A DNA stretch of 64,000 nt from Micavibrio aeruginosavorus (lineage in GTDB: Bacteria; Pseudomonadota; Alphaproteobacteria; Micavibrionales; Micavibrionaceae). Below the pieces are notes generated by a model that did not search any database, was not told the origin of the DNA, and was given only the letters and a program-made list of their open reading frames with translations. Below are positions 26,311 to 35,999 of the stretch, one piece after another. The translations under genes and the position numbers were made by a program. The first letter of the stretch is position 1; the number at the start of each line of letters is the position of its first letter. The stretch is taken from the NCBI GenBank assembly GCA_003241285.1, contig QFOT01000001.1:5720-69719 (forward strand). Direction: 5' to 3'.

Positions 26311-28440
26311 TTACCGCTCATGTAATTCCTTGATTTCGAGGGCTTTGGCCCTTGATTGGTCTTTTTCGGTAACGGCCAGATACATGGGGTCGTTAGGGGT
26401 GGCAAAGTCATATATTTTATAGCCGAAATCTTTCAGGTAAGAAGCTATTTCCATGACGCTGTCACCATGCGCTTCGAAATAGATCATTGGTTTTAAGTGG
26501 GTCAGAATTTCTGTGGCGCCTTTCAGGGCCTCCAGCTCCATACCCTCTATATCCATCTTGATCAGTTTGCATTCTTTCAGCTTGAGCGAATCCAGTGGCC
26601 GCACGGCGACTTCATGTTCACCTTGCCGGGCCTTGGGCTGAAATCCGCCGAAATTCTGGAATTTGGTCGGATCGAGTTCCTGAACTTTAAGAATGCCTTC
26701 TTTTTCACCGCAAGCCTGATTCAGTGTATAGACATTCGTCAGGCTGTTATTTGCGATATTGGCGCACAGGCTTTGAAATAATATGCGCTGGGGCTCCATG
26801 GCATATAGACGCCCTGACGCGCCGATGATTTTGGCGATAGGTAATGTATGGGAACCTATATTTGATCCAAGCTCGACGACGGTATCGCCGAAATCCAGCA
26901 AGGATTTCATGAAACCTATTTCATGGTCGCACCAGCTGCCGCCAGAGATCAGGCTCCGCCCTATATATTCGTCGTTTCTGTTGGCGACCACGGTTCCATA
27001 TTTGCCTTTTACGAGAATATTCCATTCCTGCGTCAACCCGTATGTCGACATCAGGCGTACGCGCTCGCTGTTCATGGGATTATTCATGACCTTTTCATCA
27101 TTTGTGAAAGTCCAGAAGATGGAGCCTTCTTTATGCTGCAGGTCTTTGCCAAAAAGCTCGTCACCGGAAATCGTGTCGATAGTTACTTTTTTAGAATAAT
27201 TACTATTCATGTCGAACAAGGCAACCTGGTCGATAAACCAGAATTCTTTCCGGCTGGCTATGTTTTTAAGAATAATATTGCTCATGTAAGAAAGAGCGTC
27301 GAGCGCGCTATCGCTTTTGGAAAAACTGACAAACCCGCCGGCAAACTTATCCCATAAAGGGGCTGCGGGATTATAGGTCAATAAAATATCTGCATTTTTA
27401 ATTTTGTCGTTCTTGAACGGATCCTTGCGCAAAATGGCGTCCGCGTCTACCAGGGCCAGCCTCTCGGATAGGCTCGACTCTTTCAATATCTGCCATGCGC
27501 GGCAAAACCGCATAGTCGAATAATAGGTCGGCATGCCCGATACGACTTGGTATGAAATTTTTTCATAGGAATAGCTTAAATTCAGTTCGGGAAATTTTTC
27601 ATCGTACATCTGTAAAAGTTCGAGATCCACGCCCATCGGCGCGTATAGATGCACATGAATTCCAAAATCCCGATCTTTGATTTCCAGCGCCGACAGAATA
27701 AGCGTCGGTATAAATTCACGGAGATAATTCGTTTCCGCCGCCGCCATTAAAATATTTTTTTGGCTCGGGGATTTCACCATGATGAGCTTCGGGAATTTTT
27801 CCAGAAGTTCTTCATTGAGCTGCGGGTGTTTGGCTAAATCGCCGGACAGATAAAGAGGGGACGGTTTTCTGTCCTTGATGGCTTCGCCTATGCTGATCAG
27901 GTTTAAAATGCGCTCCGGCAGCAATTTACTTTTCGTTGCGGATAAATAAAGACTTTTCCATTGCTCGTCACCGGCTAGGTAATAGATAAGGAAAAGCAGC
28001 GACATCGACGGGGCGTGGTTTGGCTCTTTTTTCCGGGCGATTTTCAGCTCTTTTACAGCTTCGTTAAAATCACGGTTCTTTACATGCAGAAATGCTTTAT
28101 CAAAATTTAAATACGCGCTGTCGGGATAAGCTTCTACGAGCGATGAAAAATATTCGATCAGCTCGCTATTGGGAATTTTCTTCTGCCTCCAGTAAATGCA
28201 AATCTGCCAGGAGAGGAAAGCGTTTTGCGCTTCGGGCGGAAATTTTATCAGGCAATTTTCAGCAAAAGCCAGTGCTTCGTCATATCTGTTCTGTTCGATC
28301 ATCTGGCTGATCTTGGTGATGGCTTCGCCTTCCTCCGTCGCCTCCTCATAATATTTTGGCATAATGAGAGTAAGATCCGGATTACTGTCAAAATAGTAAC
28401 CGTTCACTTCTCTTAAAATATTGTAATCTTTGTCTGCCAT
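26311..28440 (-). CDS. Three-part fusion: TPR region, glycosyltransferase-like domain and FkbM methyltransferase
   Basis: This 709-aa protein has three parts. Residues about 1-170 are helical TPR-like repeats (SLVEAYPDSAYLNFDKAFLH, FNEAVKELKIARKKEPNHAP). Residues about 210-470 resemble a nucleotide-sugar transferase, with a DxD-type LALVDADAILRKDPF and FIDQVALFDMN. Residues about 480-690 form an FkbM methyltransferase: VVELGSNIGSHTLPIAK (SAM loop), MEPQRILFQSLCANIA and IKMDIEGMELEALKGATEIL. A role in modifying a surface glycan or glycoprotein is inferred. It is flanked by unknown genes. Confidence 0.8.
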   Translation of the reverse strand: MADKDYNILREVNGYYFDSNPDLTLIMPKYYEEATEEGEAITKISQMIEQNRYDEALAFAENCLIKFPPEAQNAFLSWQICIYWRQKKIPNSELIEYFSSLVEAYPDSAYLNFDKAFLHVKNRDFNEAVKELKIARKKEPNHAPSMSLLFLIYYLAGDEQWKSLYLSATKSKLLPERILNLISIGEAIKDRKPSPLYLSGDLAKHPQLNEELLEKFPKLIMVKSPSQKNILMAAAETNYLREFIPTLILSALEIKDRDFGIHVHLYAPMGVDLELLQMYDEKFPELNLSYSYEKISYQVVSGMPTYYSTMRFCRAWQILKESSLSERLALVDADAILRKDPFKNDKIKNADILLTYNPAAPLWDKFAGGFVSFSKSDSALDALSYMSNIILKNIASRKEFWFIDQVALFDMNSNYSKKVTIDTISGDELFGKDLQHKEGSIFWTFTNDEKVMNNPMNSERVRLMSTYGLTQEWNILVKGKYGTVVANRNDEYIGRSLISGGSWCDHEIGFMKSLLDFGDTVVELGSNIGSHTLPIAKIIGASGRLYAMEPQRILFQSLCANIANNSLTNVYTLNQACGEKEGILKVQELDPTKFQNFGGFQPKARQGEHEVAVRPLDSLKLKECKLIKMDIEGMELEALKGATEILTHLKPMIYFEAHGDSVMEIASYLKDFGYKIYDFATPNDPMYLAVTEKDQSRAKALEIKELHER

Positions 28441-28844
28441 AAGAACCCCGCAAATTAAAGCCAGTTAAATCTACGCCAGATTTATCTGCGCCAATAGAGG
28501 GAAAATCTTGGCCTTATTTTCGATACGCCCTGATCGGGGGATCTCTGTGGATAGAAGGCTGATAAAGTAACGGATTATTCATGTATGAAGCTATCCAGAT
28601 TCCGCGCTCAGCTTAAAAGAGATTCCGCCACCATGGAGAAACTTTATAAGCCGGCATTCTTGAATCGAGGATATCTCGTTTTGTTCACGGCAGATATTCG
28701 GGGACTCTCATATTTGCGGTATGAGTCCATAGCGTTTCGCATGTGGGTAAGACTCGGGACAGATTTTATCCCCATGACTCATGCCCCCTAATATCTATTA
28801 CTACTGAATCTAAGATATATAATATTTAAAGAAAGAGGAGTTTT
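28441..28844. other. 404-base gap without a convincing gene
   Basis: It contains the 5' region of the fusion gene and the 3' end of the 28845 gene. A 68-codon plus-strand frame (28585-28791) lacks a ribosome site and any recognisable features. Nothing else noted. Confidence 0.4.
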
Positions 28845-29690
28845 TCAGTTTATCGACAGGCTTACATTCGGATGATCGTTGGTAAAATGGAAATGGGTTT
28901 CCCGAAGATTATCTTCGTTGATAATGGCTTGTCTGATTTTTCCGATCTTTATGCTGATCTTAAAATGATCGCTATTGATTTGGCTTTGTGCGAAATTCGC
29001 ATGGGACAGATAGGCGGCTATCGAGGTAAAGGGCATCGAAAATGATGATTCCAGAAGCTTATCGAGAAAATTTGGATCTGCTTTAATTTGCACATAGGTG
29101 TCCTTGATCCGCTCTCTTTCGTTTTCCCTGTAAAAATCAGCAGCATCTTTTTTTCTGCTTTCCGGAATGAGCAATTCAAGCTTGCTGACATCCAGAAGCG
29201 ATTGGTCCGGCAGGCTAGGTAAAACCGCGTTGGTCAGGTAATCGAGCATATCGATTTTGGATGGGGCGTAGAGGGAGTTCTCTTCCTTGATAGCCTGCCC
29301 GCGTGTCGGATTAGGTATTTCCTCCATCAGGGAGAGAAAATGGTTAATCCGGGCTTCGATCCCTTTCAAAATCACTTTTTTCCTTGCTGGCGACATATCC
29401 CCCTGCTCGATCCCTGCTTTTGGCTCGAGGAACAGTGTTATCCCGCCCTTGGTCTCGCTGTCGTCGCAGCAAACCTGTATTTGATCAGCTGCCGTTCCGT
29501 AGGTACTGTGCAGAATATCATCCACCAGGCTGGCGAGCTTGTATGAGGCCGACAAATTACGCGGCTCCGGTTTTTTATCCTCTTGTGAGGGGGTATAGGC
29601 ACAAATCCGGAATAAATCCTTCAGGCTTTGGCGGGGCAGCTCTTGCAGGGTGGTCGGGATGGCAGTGGACCGGAATAATTCTTTACGCAT
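28845..29690 (-). CDS. Hypothetical protein, 281 aa
   Basis: I do not recognise the family. The product is soluble and charged, without signal peptide. It has a probable helical stretch around residues 120-230 rich in Lys, Glu and Asp, and a C-terminus with HFHFTNDHPNVSLSIN. It lies upstream of rho on the opposite strand, so the 383-base gap holds divergent promoters. Confidence 0.65.
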   Translation of the reverse strand: MRKELFRSTAIPTTLQELPRQSLKDLFRICAYTPSQEDKKPEPRNLSASYKLASLVDDILHSTYGTAADQIQVCCDDSETKGGITLFLEPKAGIEQGDMSPARKKVILKGIEARINHFLSLMEEIPNPTRGQAIKEENSLYAPSKIDMLDYLTNAVLPSLPDQSLLDVSKLELLIPESRKKDAADFYRENERERIKDTYVQIKADPNFLDKLLESSFSMPFTSIAAYLSHANFAQSQINSDHFKISIKIGKIRQAIINEDNLRETHFHFTNDHPNVSLSIN

Positions 29691-30073
29691 GATATTTGCC
29701 GCTTATTTTCAATAATTTTCATTATTTCTAGCCAAATTCCATAGCCGCTGTCCAGTTTTCCCGCATCTATCCCCTTTTTAACCCCCTGATATTTGATTCG
29801 AATCTGTTTGACAGAAATTTACGGGAAGGGTATATATTCTCCTGTCTTTAAGAACTTCCTGAAAAAATTAGAAGAATTGATCTGGCCGCGAGGTTCAAGA
29901 TAAACAGGAAATTGAAACATTCGAAAGATAATATCGAATTCGAAGGCATCCCCCTAAAGAGATTAGTTGAAGAACATTTATTCCAATCAACCCCAATTAT
30001 CTTGAGCGAATTAACCCCCTCCCGATTATTTACCGGCTTTCAACGCCCTTAAAAAAACCCTTACGAGTTTCCA
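29691..30073. other. 383-base gap: rho leader and divergent promoters
   Basis: AT-rich gap between the 28845 gene and rho. It contains a good sigma-70 promoter at 29808-29836 and about 230 bases of predicted untranslated rho leader, where rho genes often carry autoregulation. No open frame of note. Confidence 0.5.
29808..29836 (+). promoter_or_regulatory. Predicted sigma-70 promoter of rho
   Basis: An exact TTGACA at 29808 is followed by a 17-base spacer and TATATA at 29831. It is on the strand of rho and about 237 bases from its start codon. Confidence 0.6.
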
Positions 30074-31330
30074 ATGAATTTACAGGATTTAAAAACCCGC
30101 AGCCCTGCTGAACTGCTCGCCTTTGCCGAGGAGCTTGATATCGAAAACTGCGCCTCTATGCGCAAGCAGGACATGATGTTCGCTATTTTGAAACGCCTTG
30201 CCGAACAGGGAGTGCCGATCGCGGGCTCCGGCGTTCTGGAAGTCTTGCAGGACGGCTTCGGCTTCCTGCGCGCGCCCGAAGAAAACTATTTGCCGGGTCC
30301 GGATGATATTTACGTCTCCCCGTCCCAGGTTCGCCGTTTTGGTCTTCGCACAGGCGACAGCTTAGAGGGCGAGATCCGCGCCCCGAAAGATTCAGAGCGT
30401 TACTTCGCCCTTCTCAAAGTCGACAGCATCAACGGCGAAACGCCGGAGAAACTGCGTCACCGTATCAATTTCGATAACCTGACGCCTCTCTACCCGGAAC
30501 GCAAGATCAAGCTCGAGCTTGACGATCCGACAAAGAAAAACATGACCCAGCGCGTGATCGAGCTGACCTCGCCGATCGGTTTCGGCCAGCGGGCTTTGAT
30601 CGTCGCCCCGCCGCGTGTCGGTAAAACTGTTATGCTGCAGGATATCGCGGCTTCAATTGCGGCTAACCACCCGGATGCCTATCTCCTTGTTCTCCTGATC
30701 GATGAACGTCCCGAGGAAGTGACCGACATGGCGCGCAGTGTGCGCGGCGAGGTTATCTCCTCGACCTTCGACGAACCGGCCTCGCGCCACGTTCAGGTCG
30801 CCGAAATGGTCATGGAAAAAGCTAAGCGTCTTGTCGAACACAAGCGCGACGTTATCGTTCTTCTCGACTCCATCACAAGACTTGCCAGGGCGTACAACAC
30901 GGTTGTCCCGTCTTCGGGTAAGGTTTTGACGGGCGGTGTCGATGCCAACGCCCTCCAGCGCCCGAAACGCTTCTTCGGTGCGGCGCGTAATATCGAACAG
31001 GGCGGAAGCCTGACCATTATTGCGACCGCCTTGATCGATACAGGTTCGCGCATGGACGAAGTTATCTTCGAAGAATTCAAAGGTACGGGTAACTCCGAGA
31101 TCGTTCTTGATCGCAAGATCGCCGACAAGCGCGTCTTCCCGGCCATCGATATTCAAAAATCCGGTACGCGGAAAGAAGAACTTCTTGTCGACAAACAGAC
31201 TCTGCAAAAAATGTGGGTCCTTCGCCGTATTCTCAACCCGATGGGAACGGTCGATGCCATGGAATTCCTGCTTGATAAACTCAAGGACACCAAAGGCAAT
31301 GACGATTTCTTCCAGTCAATGAACCAGTAA
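30074..31330 (+). CDS. rho: Transcription termination factor Rho
   Basis: Rho is the hexameric RNA helicase that ends transcription at C-rich sites. The 418-aa product begins with the Rho N-terminal helix region ([20 protein letters not shown]). The RNA-binding cold-shock-like domain ([14 protein letters not shown]) follows, then the ATPase core. The core has Walker [13 protein letters not shown] (about residue 180), [26 protein letters not shown] and the R-loop [19 protein letters not shown]. It follows a predicted long leader and is closed by a terminator. Confidence 0.98.
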   Translation: MNLQDLKTRSPAELLAFAEELDIENCASMRKQDMMFAILKRLAEQGVPIAGSGVLEVLQDGFGFLRAPEENYLPGPDDIYVSPSQVRRFGLRTGDSLEGEIRAPKDSERYFALLKVDSINGETPEKLRHRINFDNLTPLYPERKIKLELDDPTKKNMTQRVIELTSPIGFGQRALIVAPPRVGKTVMLQDIAASIAANHPDAYLLVLLIDERPEEVTDMARSVRGEVISSTFDEPASRHVQVAEMVMEKAKRLVEHKRDVIVLLDSITRLARAYNTVVPSSGKVLTGGVDANALQRPKRFFGAARNIEQGGSLTIIATALIDTGSRMDEVIFEEFKGTGNSEIVLDRKIADKRVFPAIDIQKSGTRKEELLVDKQTLQKMWVLRRILNPMGTVDAMEFLLDKLKDTKGNDDFFQSMNQ

Positions 31331-31334
31331 TTTA

Positions 31335-31358
31335 AACCCCGCTTTAGCGGGGTTTTTT
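31335..31358 (+). terminator. Rho-independent terminator after rho
   Basis: AACCCCGC and GCGGGGTT pair around TTTA, followed by TTTT, 5 bases behind the rho stop. Confidence 0.85.
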
Positions 31359-31475
31359 ATCGAACAAGATCAAATTTTATTTAAAATTAAATCCGTGTTT
31401 AAAGTAACAATGTTACTTTAGGTAATACTTATAAAAAATGCTGCGACCGAAATGTTAATTCGAAAGGAATTGAAC

Positions 31476-32243
31476 ATGGAAAACTGCAACCATAAATCAA
31501 GCCTGTCGCCATCTTGCGAAAGTGGCAACGTCCTTTTCCTTATCCTTATTGCCATCGTCTTGTTCGCCGCACTGGCTTATGCGGTGACGCAATCATCCCG
31601 CTCCGGTGGCACCGATGTAAATTCAGAGAAAGCGGATCTGGCGGCAGCGCAGATTGCCCAATACGGCGCACAGATTTCCACGGCTGTGATGCGGGTCAGA
31701 GTAGGCAATGGCTGCAGCGAAACCGAGATCAATTTTGAAAACCCCCTGATGACGCATCCGGATTATTGGGGCGGCAGCACGAATACGACAGCCCCGGCTG
31801 ACGGAAGATGCAATATATTCGGGCCTAACGGCGGCGGGGCGGTATACTGGGATGCAAGAAAACAACTGCCCAACGATGATCCTGTTTATAATTACCTGAC
31901 ATTCACGACGAAAGTCGGTGTCAAGAATGTTGGTACCGATGCCAGTGAATTGATGATGTATTTCGTCATGGCGTCGAACGATCAGGCGAAAAAGATTTGC
32001 GAGGCCTATAATAAGCGCCTTGGCATCACAGGCGATACGACATCGGGCACTACCCGCTCCCTGAACTGGGATATGGCAACGGGGGCCGGGTTGGCTTACG
32101 TAGCGGCCCCGTCGGATGTGAGTCTGATCGGCGAAGATCCCGTGCCTTCGGCTTTCTCTGGCCAGACGACAGGATGCCTGACCGGAGCCAGCTCGCATGA
32201 TGCGGACAACCAGATTATTTATTACGTTCTATCCGCGCGGTAA
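31476..32243 (+). CDS. Pilin-like secreted/membrane-anchored protein (copy 1)
   Basis: The 255-aa product from ATG 31476 (AAAGGA upstream) has a basic-polar leader and then GNVLFLILIAIVLFAALAYA, a hydrophobic helix preceded by Gly as in type IV pilin-like proteins, but without the usual Glu at +5. A periplasmic domain with conserved cysteines follows (NGCSETEI; KKICEAYNKRLG; TTGCLTG). It is a close tandem relative of the gene at 32299 and a distant one of 62501. Whether it is processed by a prepilin peptidase is unknown. An upstream ATG at 31452 has no ribosome site. Confidence 0.7.
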   Translation: MENCNHKSSLSPSCESGNVLFLILIAIVLFAALAYAVTQSSRSGGTDVNSEKADLAAAQIAQYGAQISTAVMRVRVGNGCSETEINFENPLMTHPDYWGGSTNTTAPADGRCNIFGPNGGGAVYWDARKQLPNDDPVYNYLTFTTKVGVKNVGTDASELMMYFVMASNDQAKKICEAYNKRLGITGDTTSGTTRSLNWDMATGAGLAYVAAPSDVSLIGEDPVPSAFSGQTTGCLTGASSHDADNQIIYYVLSAR

Positions 32244-32298
32244 AAGCCTATGATAAGATAATATCAAAAAATTAAGCATAACCTCAATTAACCATGCT

Positions 32299-33078
32299 AT
32301 GGTCATAAACATGAAATTCAGAACGATTTATGTAGTCAGAAACAGCAATGCTGAAAAAGGGAATGTTCTTTTCCTTATCCTGATAGCCGTTGCTCTCTTT
32401 GCAGCGCTTTCTTACGCGGTGACGCAATCATCCCGCTCCGGCGGAACGAGCGCTACTTCAGAAAAAGCCGATTTGGCGGCTGCCCAGTTTTCGCAATATG
32501 GTGCGCAAATTGCTATGGCGATAATGAGATTAAAAGTCAGCAATGGCTGCAGCGAAACGCAGATCAGTTTTGAAAACCCCATAATGTCTCATCCGGATTA
32601 CTGGGGTGGCAGCGCAAACACGACGGCTCCATCAGACGGGAGATGTAACGTGTTCGGGCCTAACGGCGGCGGCGTTGTCTATTGGGACATCAGAAAACAA
32701 TTTCCTAATGAAGATCCCGTTTATAATTACCTGAATTTTACTCCCCGTCTTGGCATAAAAGACGTTGGAACGGGGGCAAGTGAGCTTGTCATGTATTTCA
32801 GAATGGATTGGAGTGATCAGGCAAAGAAGATTTGTTCATCCTATAATAATAAAATGGGCATTACAGGTGATACGACTTCTGGCACAACCAACACGAATGA
32901 CTGGCATTTTGCCATGGGCAATGGGCTGAGTTACGAAGCGGCGCCTATTGATACTTTAACGATAGGGGATGACCCGACCCCATCGGCCTTTGCAGGGCAA
33001 ACCACAGGATGCCTCACTGGGTCCAGCTCTCATAACGGCGATAGCCAGATGCTGTATTATGTAGTTATGGCGCGCTAA
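32299..33078 (+). CDS. Pilin-like secreted/membrane-anchored protein (copy 2)
   Basis: This tandem paralogue of the preceding gene (259 aa; a later ATG is at 32311) has KGNVLFLILIAVALFAALSY as membrane helix, then ISFENPIMSHPDYWGGSANT, KKICSSYNNKMG and TTGCLTGSSSHN. The pair is more than half identical over the whole length, so the duplication is moderately recent. The 55-base gap is compatible with one transcript. Confidence 0.7.
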   Translation: MVINMKFRTIYVVRNSNAEKGNVLFLILIAVALFAALSYAVTQSSRSGGTSATSEKADLAAAQFSQYGAQIAMAIMRLKVSNGCSETQISFENPIMSHPDYWGGSANTTAPSDGRCNVFGPNGGGVVYWDIRKQFPNEDPVYNYLNFTPRLGIKDVGTGASELVMYFRMDWSDQAKKICSSYNNKMGITGDTTSGTTNTNDWHFAMGNGLSYEAAPIDTLTIGDDPTPSAFAGQTTGCLTGSSSHNGDSQMLYYVVMAR

Positions 33079-33139
33079 AAGCCTTTATTGCAGGCTGATT
33101 TAAATCCTGCTTAAATCCTCTTTTTTAAGGGGATACTCA

Positions 33140-34024
33140 ATGAAACATCACCTGACCACCGTCGCCATAGCTGCCATTGTGGCTTTCGGCATTGGCTATC
33201 TGCCTAAATCTACCAACGAACATAAAATACCGTCTGAAAAAATTCAGGCCGATAAAAAAATCGAATCCGCTTACCAAAGGGTCCTTCGTACAGGTACGCT
33301 TCGCTGCGGCTATGCCCTCTATGCGCCGATGCTGTCCAAAGACCCAAACACAGGAGAGATGTCCGGCATTGCCGCCGATGTCATCAATGCCGTGGCGAAA
33401 TCGCTCGACCTTAAAGTTGAATGGACGGCAGAATTTGGTTTCGCGACATCGATATCAGATTTGGAATCCGATCGCTTTGACCTGACCTGTATCGGGTTCT
33501 GGCGACTGCCGCTCGAAGCAAAACGCCTCACCTACACGGTGCCCTTCCTCTATAGCCAGATGAACCCTTATATCCGCGCCGACGATACGCGTTTTGATGG
33601 GGACTATTCAAAAATCAATGAGGCTTCCATCAGGATTATTTCAGCTGATGGCCAGATGTCATCGAGCGTAGCCCGCACGGAATTCCCAAAGGCGCAATTG
33701 ATAGAGCTTCCGAACATGGCGTCAATCTCCCAGCAAATGGAAGAGGTCGCATCAGGAAAAGCCGATATCGTTCTCGATGAACCGGCTGCTGCAGAAGATT
33801 ACATGATTAAAAATCCGGGTAAGCTCCGCAAGGTTGAAGCCGCATATCCTCTGCGTGTCTTTCAAAATACTTTCGCGATGAAAATGGGCGAGAACGATTT
33901 AAAGACGATGCTAGACAGCGCTTTGATCGACGTCATCGAAAACGGCGAGATGGATAAAATTCTTGCAAAATACGACCCCGATAACAAAATCTTCAAGAAA
34001 GTCGCGAAAGGCTACCAGCCGTGA
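33140..34024 (+). CDS. ABC transporter substrate-binding protein, polar amino acid type
   Basis: The 294-aa product has an N-terminal membrane or signal segment (residues 5-22) and then a family 3 solute-binding fold: LRTGTLRCGYALYAPMLSKD, GIAADVINAVAKSLDLKVEW and DLTCIGFWRLPLEAKRLTYT. The later DIVLDEPAAAEDYM also fits the fold. It would bind a small ligand in the periplasm for the permease and ATPase encoded downstream (34454 and 35125). The ligand is not predictable. Confidence 0.88.
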   Translation: MKHHLTTVAIAAIVAFGIGYLPKSTNEHKIPSEKIQADKKIESAYQRVLRTGTLRCGYALYAPMLSKDPNTGEMSGIAADVINAVAKSLDLKVEWTAEFGFATSISDLESDRFDLTCIGFWRLPLEAKRLTYTVPFLYSQMNPYIRADDTRFDGDYSKINEASIRIISADGQMSSSVARTEFPKAQLIELPNMASISQQMEEVASGKADIVLDEPAAAEDYMIKNPGKLRKVEAAYPLRVFQNTFAMKMGENDLKTMLDSALIDVIENGEMDKILAKYDPDNKIFKKVAKGYQP

Positions 34025-34359
34025 AAACTATCCTTCTCCTGATCGGCTCCAATATCTTCATGACCTTTGCGTGGTACGGTCATTTGAAGGACCTGAACAA
34101 TAAGCCTCTCTATATCGCTATCCTCGTCAGCTGGGGGATCGCGTTTTTTGAATATGTTTTGCAAGTCCCTGCGAACCGCGCAGGGTACGGCATGTTCACC
34201 CTGGGCCAGCTCAAGATCATTCAGGAGATTATCACCATGGTCGTCTTCGCAGGCTTTGCGTACTGGTACATGGATAAACCCCTCACCCTCAACTATCTCT
34301 GGGCGGGGCTGTGTATGATCGGGGCTGCGTATTTTATTTTCAGGGATCAGGCGGCATGA
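34021..34359 (+). CDS. DUF486 (DMT-family) small membrane protein
   Basis: The 112-aa product has four hydrophobic helices and the DUF486 pattern: LLIGSNIFMTFAWYGHL, AFFEYVLQVPANR, LKIIQEIITMVVFAGFAYWY and a final helix. The start is GTG 34021, overlapping the binding-protein stop by four bases (GTGA), which indicates coupled translation. It sits inside the ABC transporter cluster. The transported molecule, if any, is unknown. Confidence 0.85.
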   Translation: MKTILLLIGSNIFMTFAWYGHLKDLNNKPLYIAILVSWGIAFFEYVLQVPANRAGYGMFTLGQLKIIQEIITMVVFAGFAYWYMDKPLTLNYLWAGLCMIGAAYFIFRDQAA

Positions 34360-34372
34360 GCAAGAAAAAACT

Positions 34373-34438
34373 GTCATCCCTGCGAAAGCAGGGATCTGAT
34401 CCAAATAACTATTAGATTCCTGCCTGCGCAGGAATGAC
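34373..34438. repeat. Inverted pair of family A palindromic repeats
   Basis: Copies at 34373-34397 (forward) and 34414-34438 (reverse), separated by 16 bases, lie in the gap before the permease gene of the transporter cluster. Confidence 0.8.
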
Positions 34439-34453
34439 ATACAAGGTTATAAA

Positions 34454-35119
34454 ATGAACGTCTTAGACATTCTTATCAAATACTACCCCGCTTTTCTGCA
34501 AGGGCTGAAAGTCACGCTGGAAATGTCGGCGATTATCTGGACGCTCGGTATTATCCTAGGCACGGCGCTCGGCGTTGCGGCTTCACGCTTTCCTAAAGCG
34601 GTTGGGATGCCGACACGCCTTGTTTCTTTTCTGCTGGCCGGTGTGCCGATCCTCGTCTTTTTGTTCTGGCTGCATTACCCGGCGCAGGCGATGATGGATG
34701 TCGTGATCGATCCTTTTTATACCGCGACTTTCACGTTTACGATTTTGAATATTTTCGGCGTGGCCGATCTGGTCGCCACCGCGCTCAATGAATTCCCGAA
34801 GCAATATATTACCGCTGCCCGCGTGACAGGCCTCACCGCGAAACAAACCATTTTAAAAATAGAGCTGCCCCTGATCGCCCGCGCCGTGACGCCTGCCCTT
34901 CTTATGCTGCAAGTGACCATGCTCCACGTCACGCTATTTTCTTCCCTCATTTCGGTCGAGGAAATCTTCCGCGTCGCCCAGCGCATCAATGCGCAGATTT
35001 ACCGCCCGGTCGAAATCTACACGGCGCTCGGTGTGTTCTTTTTGGCGGTCTGCGTCCCAGTTAATATGATCGCGCTATATTTGAAAACCAAATTCACCCG
35101 CGATACATCGGAGAGATAA
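34454..35119 (+). CDS. ABC transporter permease, amino acid type
   Basis: The 221-aa integral membrane protein has about five helices. It carries the cytoplasmic coupling helix of importers in EFPKQYITAARVTGLTAKQT, which contains the Ala-x-x-x-Gly pattern. It lacks its own binding domain and should pair with the ATPase five bases downstream and the substrate-binding protein upstream. Confidence 0.87.
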   Translation: MNVLDILIKYYPAFLQGLKVTLEMSAIIWTLGIILGTALGVAASRFPKAVGMPTRLVSFLLAGVPILVFLFWLHYPAQAMMDVVIDPFYTATFTFTILNIFGVADLVATALNEFPKQYITAARVTGLTAKQTILKIELPLIARAVTPALLMLQVTMLHVTLFSSLISVEEIFRVAQRINAQIYRPVEIYTALGVFFLAVCVPVNMIALYLKTKFTRDTSER

Positions 35120-35124
35120 AGCCC

Positions 35125-35847
35125 TTGTCCCTGACCGCCACAAACATCCAAAAATCCTACGGCTCTCATAATGTTTTGAAAGGCATTGATTTTACGCTCG
35201 AGCCGGGAAAGATCACCTGCCTGATCGGACCCTCCGGCAGTGGAAAAACGACGCTGCTTAAATGCCTGTCATTGGTAGAGCAACCAGATAGCGGAAGCAT
35301 TAGGATCGACGATATAAATTATCCCTTTCCGCCTACTGCCGGCCGCCTGCCATCGCCCTACCCGTCAATGACGGTCGTGTTTCAGTCATTATTCCTGTGG
35401 CCGCATCTGACCTTGCGGGAGAATATTTTACTGCCCGCGCGCAACGTCAATGCTAACGCTGAAAAAGATATCGAAGGTTTGGTAAAGCTTTTCGAGATGG
35501 AAAACTTTATCGACCGTTATCCGAACGAAGCCTCCGGCGGTCAGCGCCAGCGCGTGGCCCTCGCCCGCGCCTTGATTTTGAATCCGCGTTATATCCTGCT
35601 TGATGAAATCACCTCAGCTCTCGATGTCGAGCAAACGGCAAAAATTCTTACCAAGCTTACGCATTTGAAAGACCGCGATATCGGCACGCTGCTGATCACG
35701 CATCATTTGAATTTCGCGCGTCATGCGGCGGATAAAATCGTCTTTATGGCTGACGGGGAAATCATCGAAGAAGGCACTTCATCTATTCTGGAGAAACCGC
35801 AATCTGCGCGCCTTCAGCAATTCCTTAATCTGGCGGAATCCGTTTAA
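35125..35847 (+). CDS. ABC transporter ATP-binding protein, amino acid type
   Basis: The 240-aa ATPase has Walker A GPSGSGKTTLLK (about residues 34-45), the signature SGGQRQRVALARAL, Walker B ILLDEITSALD and the H-loop LLITHHLNFARH. It energises the permease encoded 5 bases upstream. The start is TTG 35125. Confidence 0.93.
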   Translation: MSLTATNIQKSYGSHNVLKGIDFTLEPGKITCLIGPSGSGKTTLLKCLSLVEQPDSGSIRIDDINYPFPPTAGRLPSPYPSMTVVFQSLFLWPHLTLRENILLPARNVNANAEKDIEGLVKLFEMENFIDRYPNEASGGQRQRVALARALILNPRYILLDEITSALDVEQTAKILTKLTHLKDRDIGTLLITHHLNFARHAADKIVFMADGEIIEEGTSSILEKPQSARLQQFLNLAESV

Positions 35848-35999
35848 CCTTTTGTTAAGCCTTATCTCACTGTAACAATTCGTCACTAAATTTATCGAAA
35901 TCCGAAACGATTGCTGTTGAAAACACCCCTTCTCCCGTGTTGCAATAAATAAAGGCGTTCAGTGAAACGCCATAAATAGAACAGGTTTTGGGTATCATC

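Noticed and set aside
28585..28791. A 68-aa plus-strand reading frame in the 28.4-28.8 kb gap
   Set aside because: No ribosome site, no conserved features, and poor composition.
35954..35971. Hairpin GGCGTT...AACGCC as a terminator after the ABC transporter
   Set aside because: The stem is short and not followed by a T-run.
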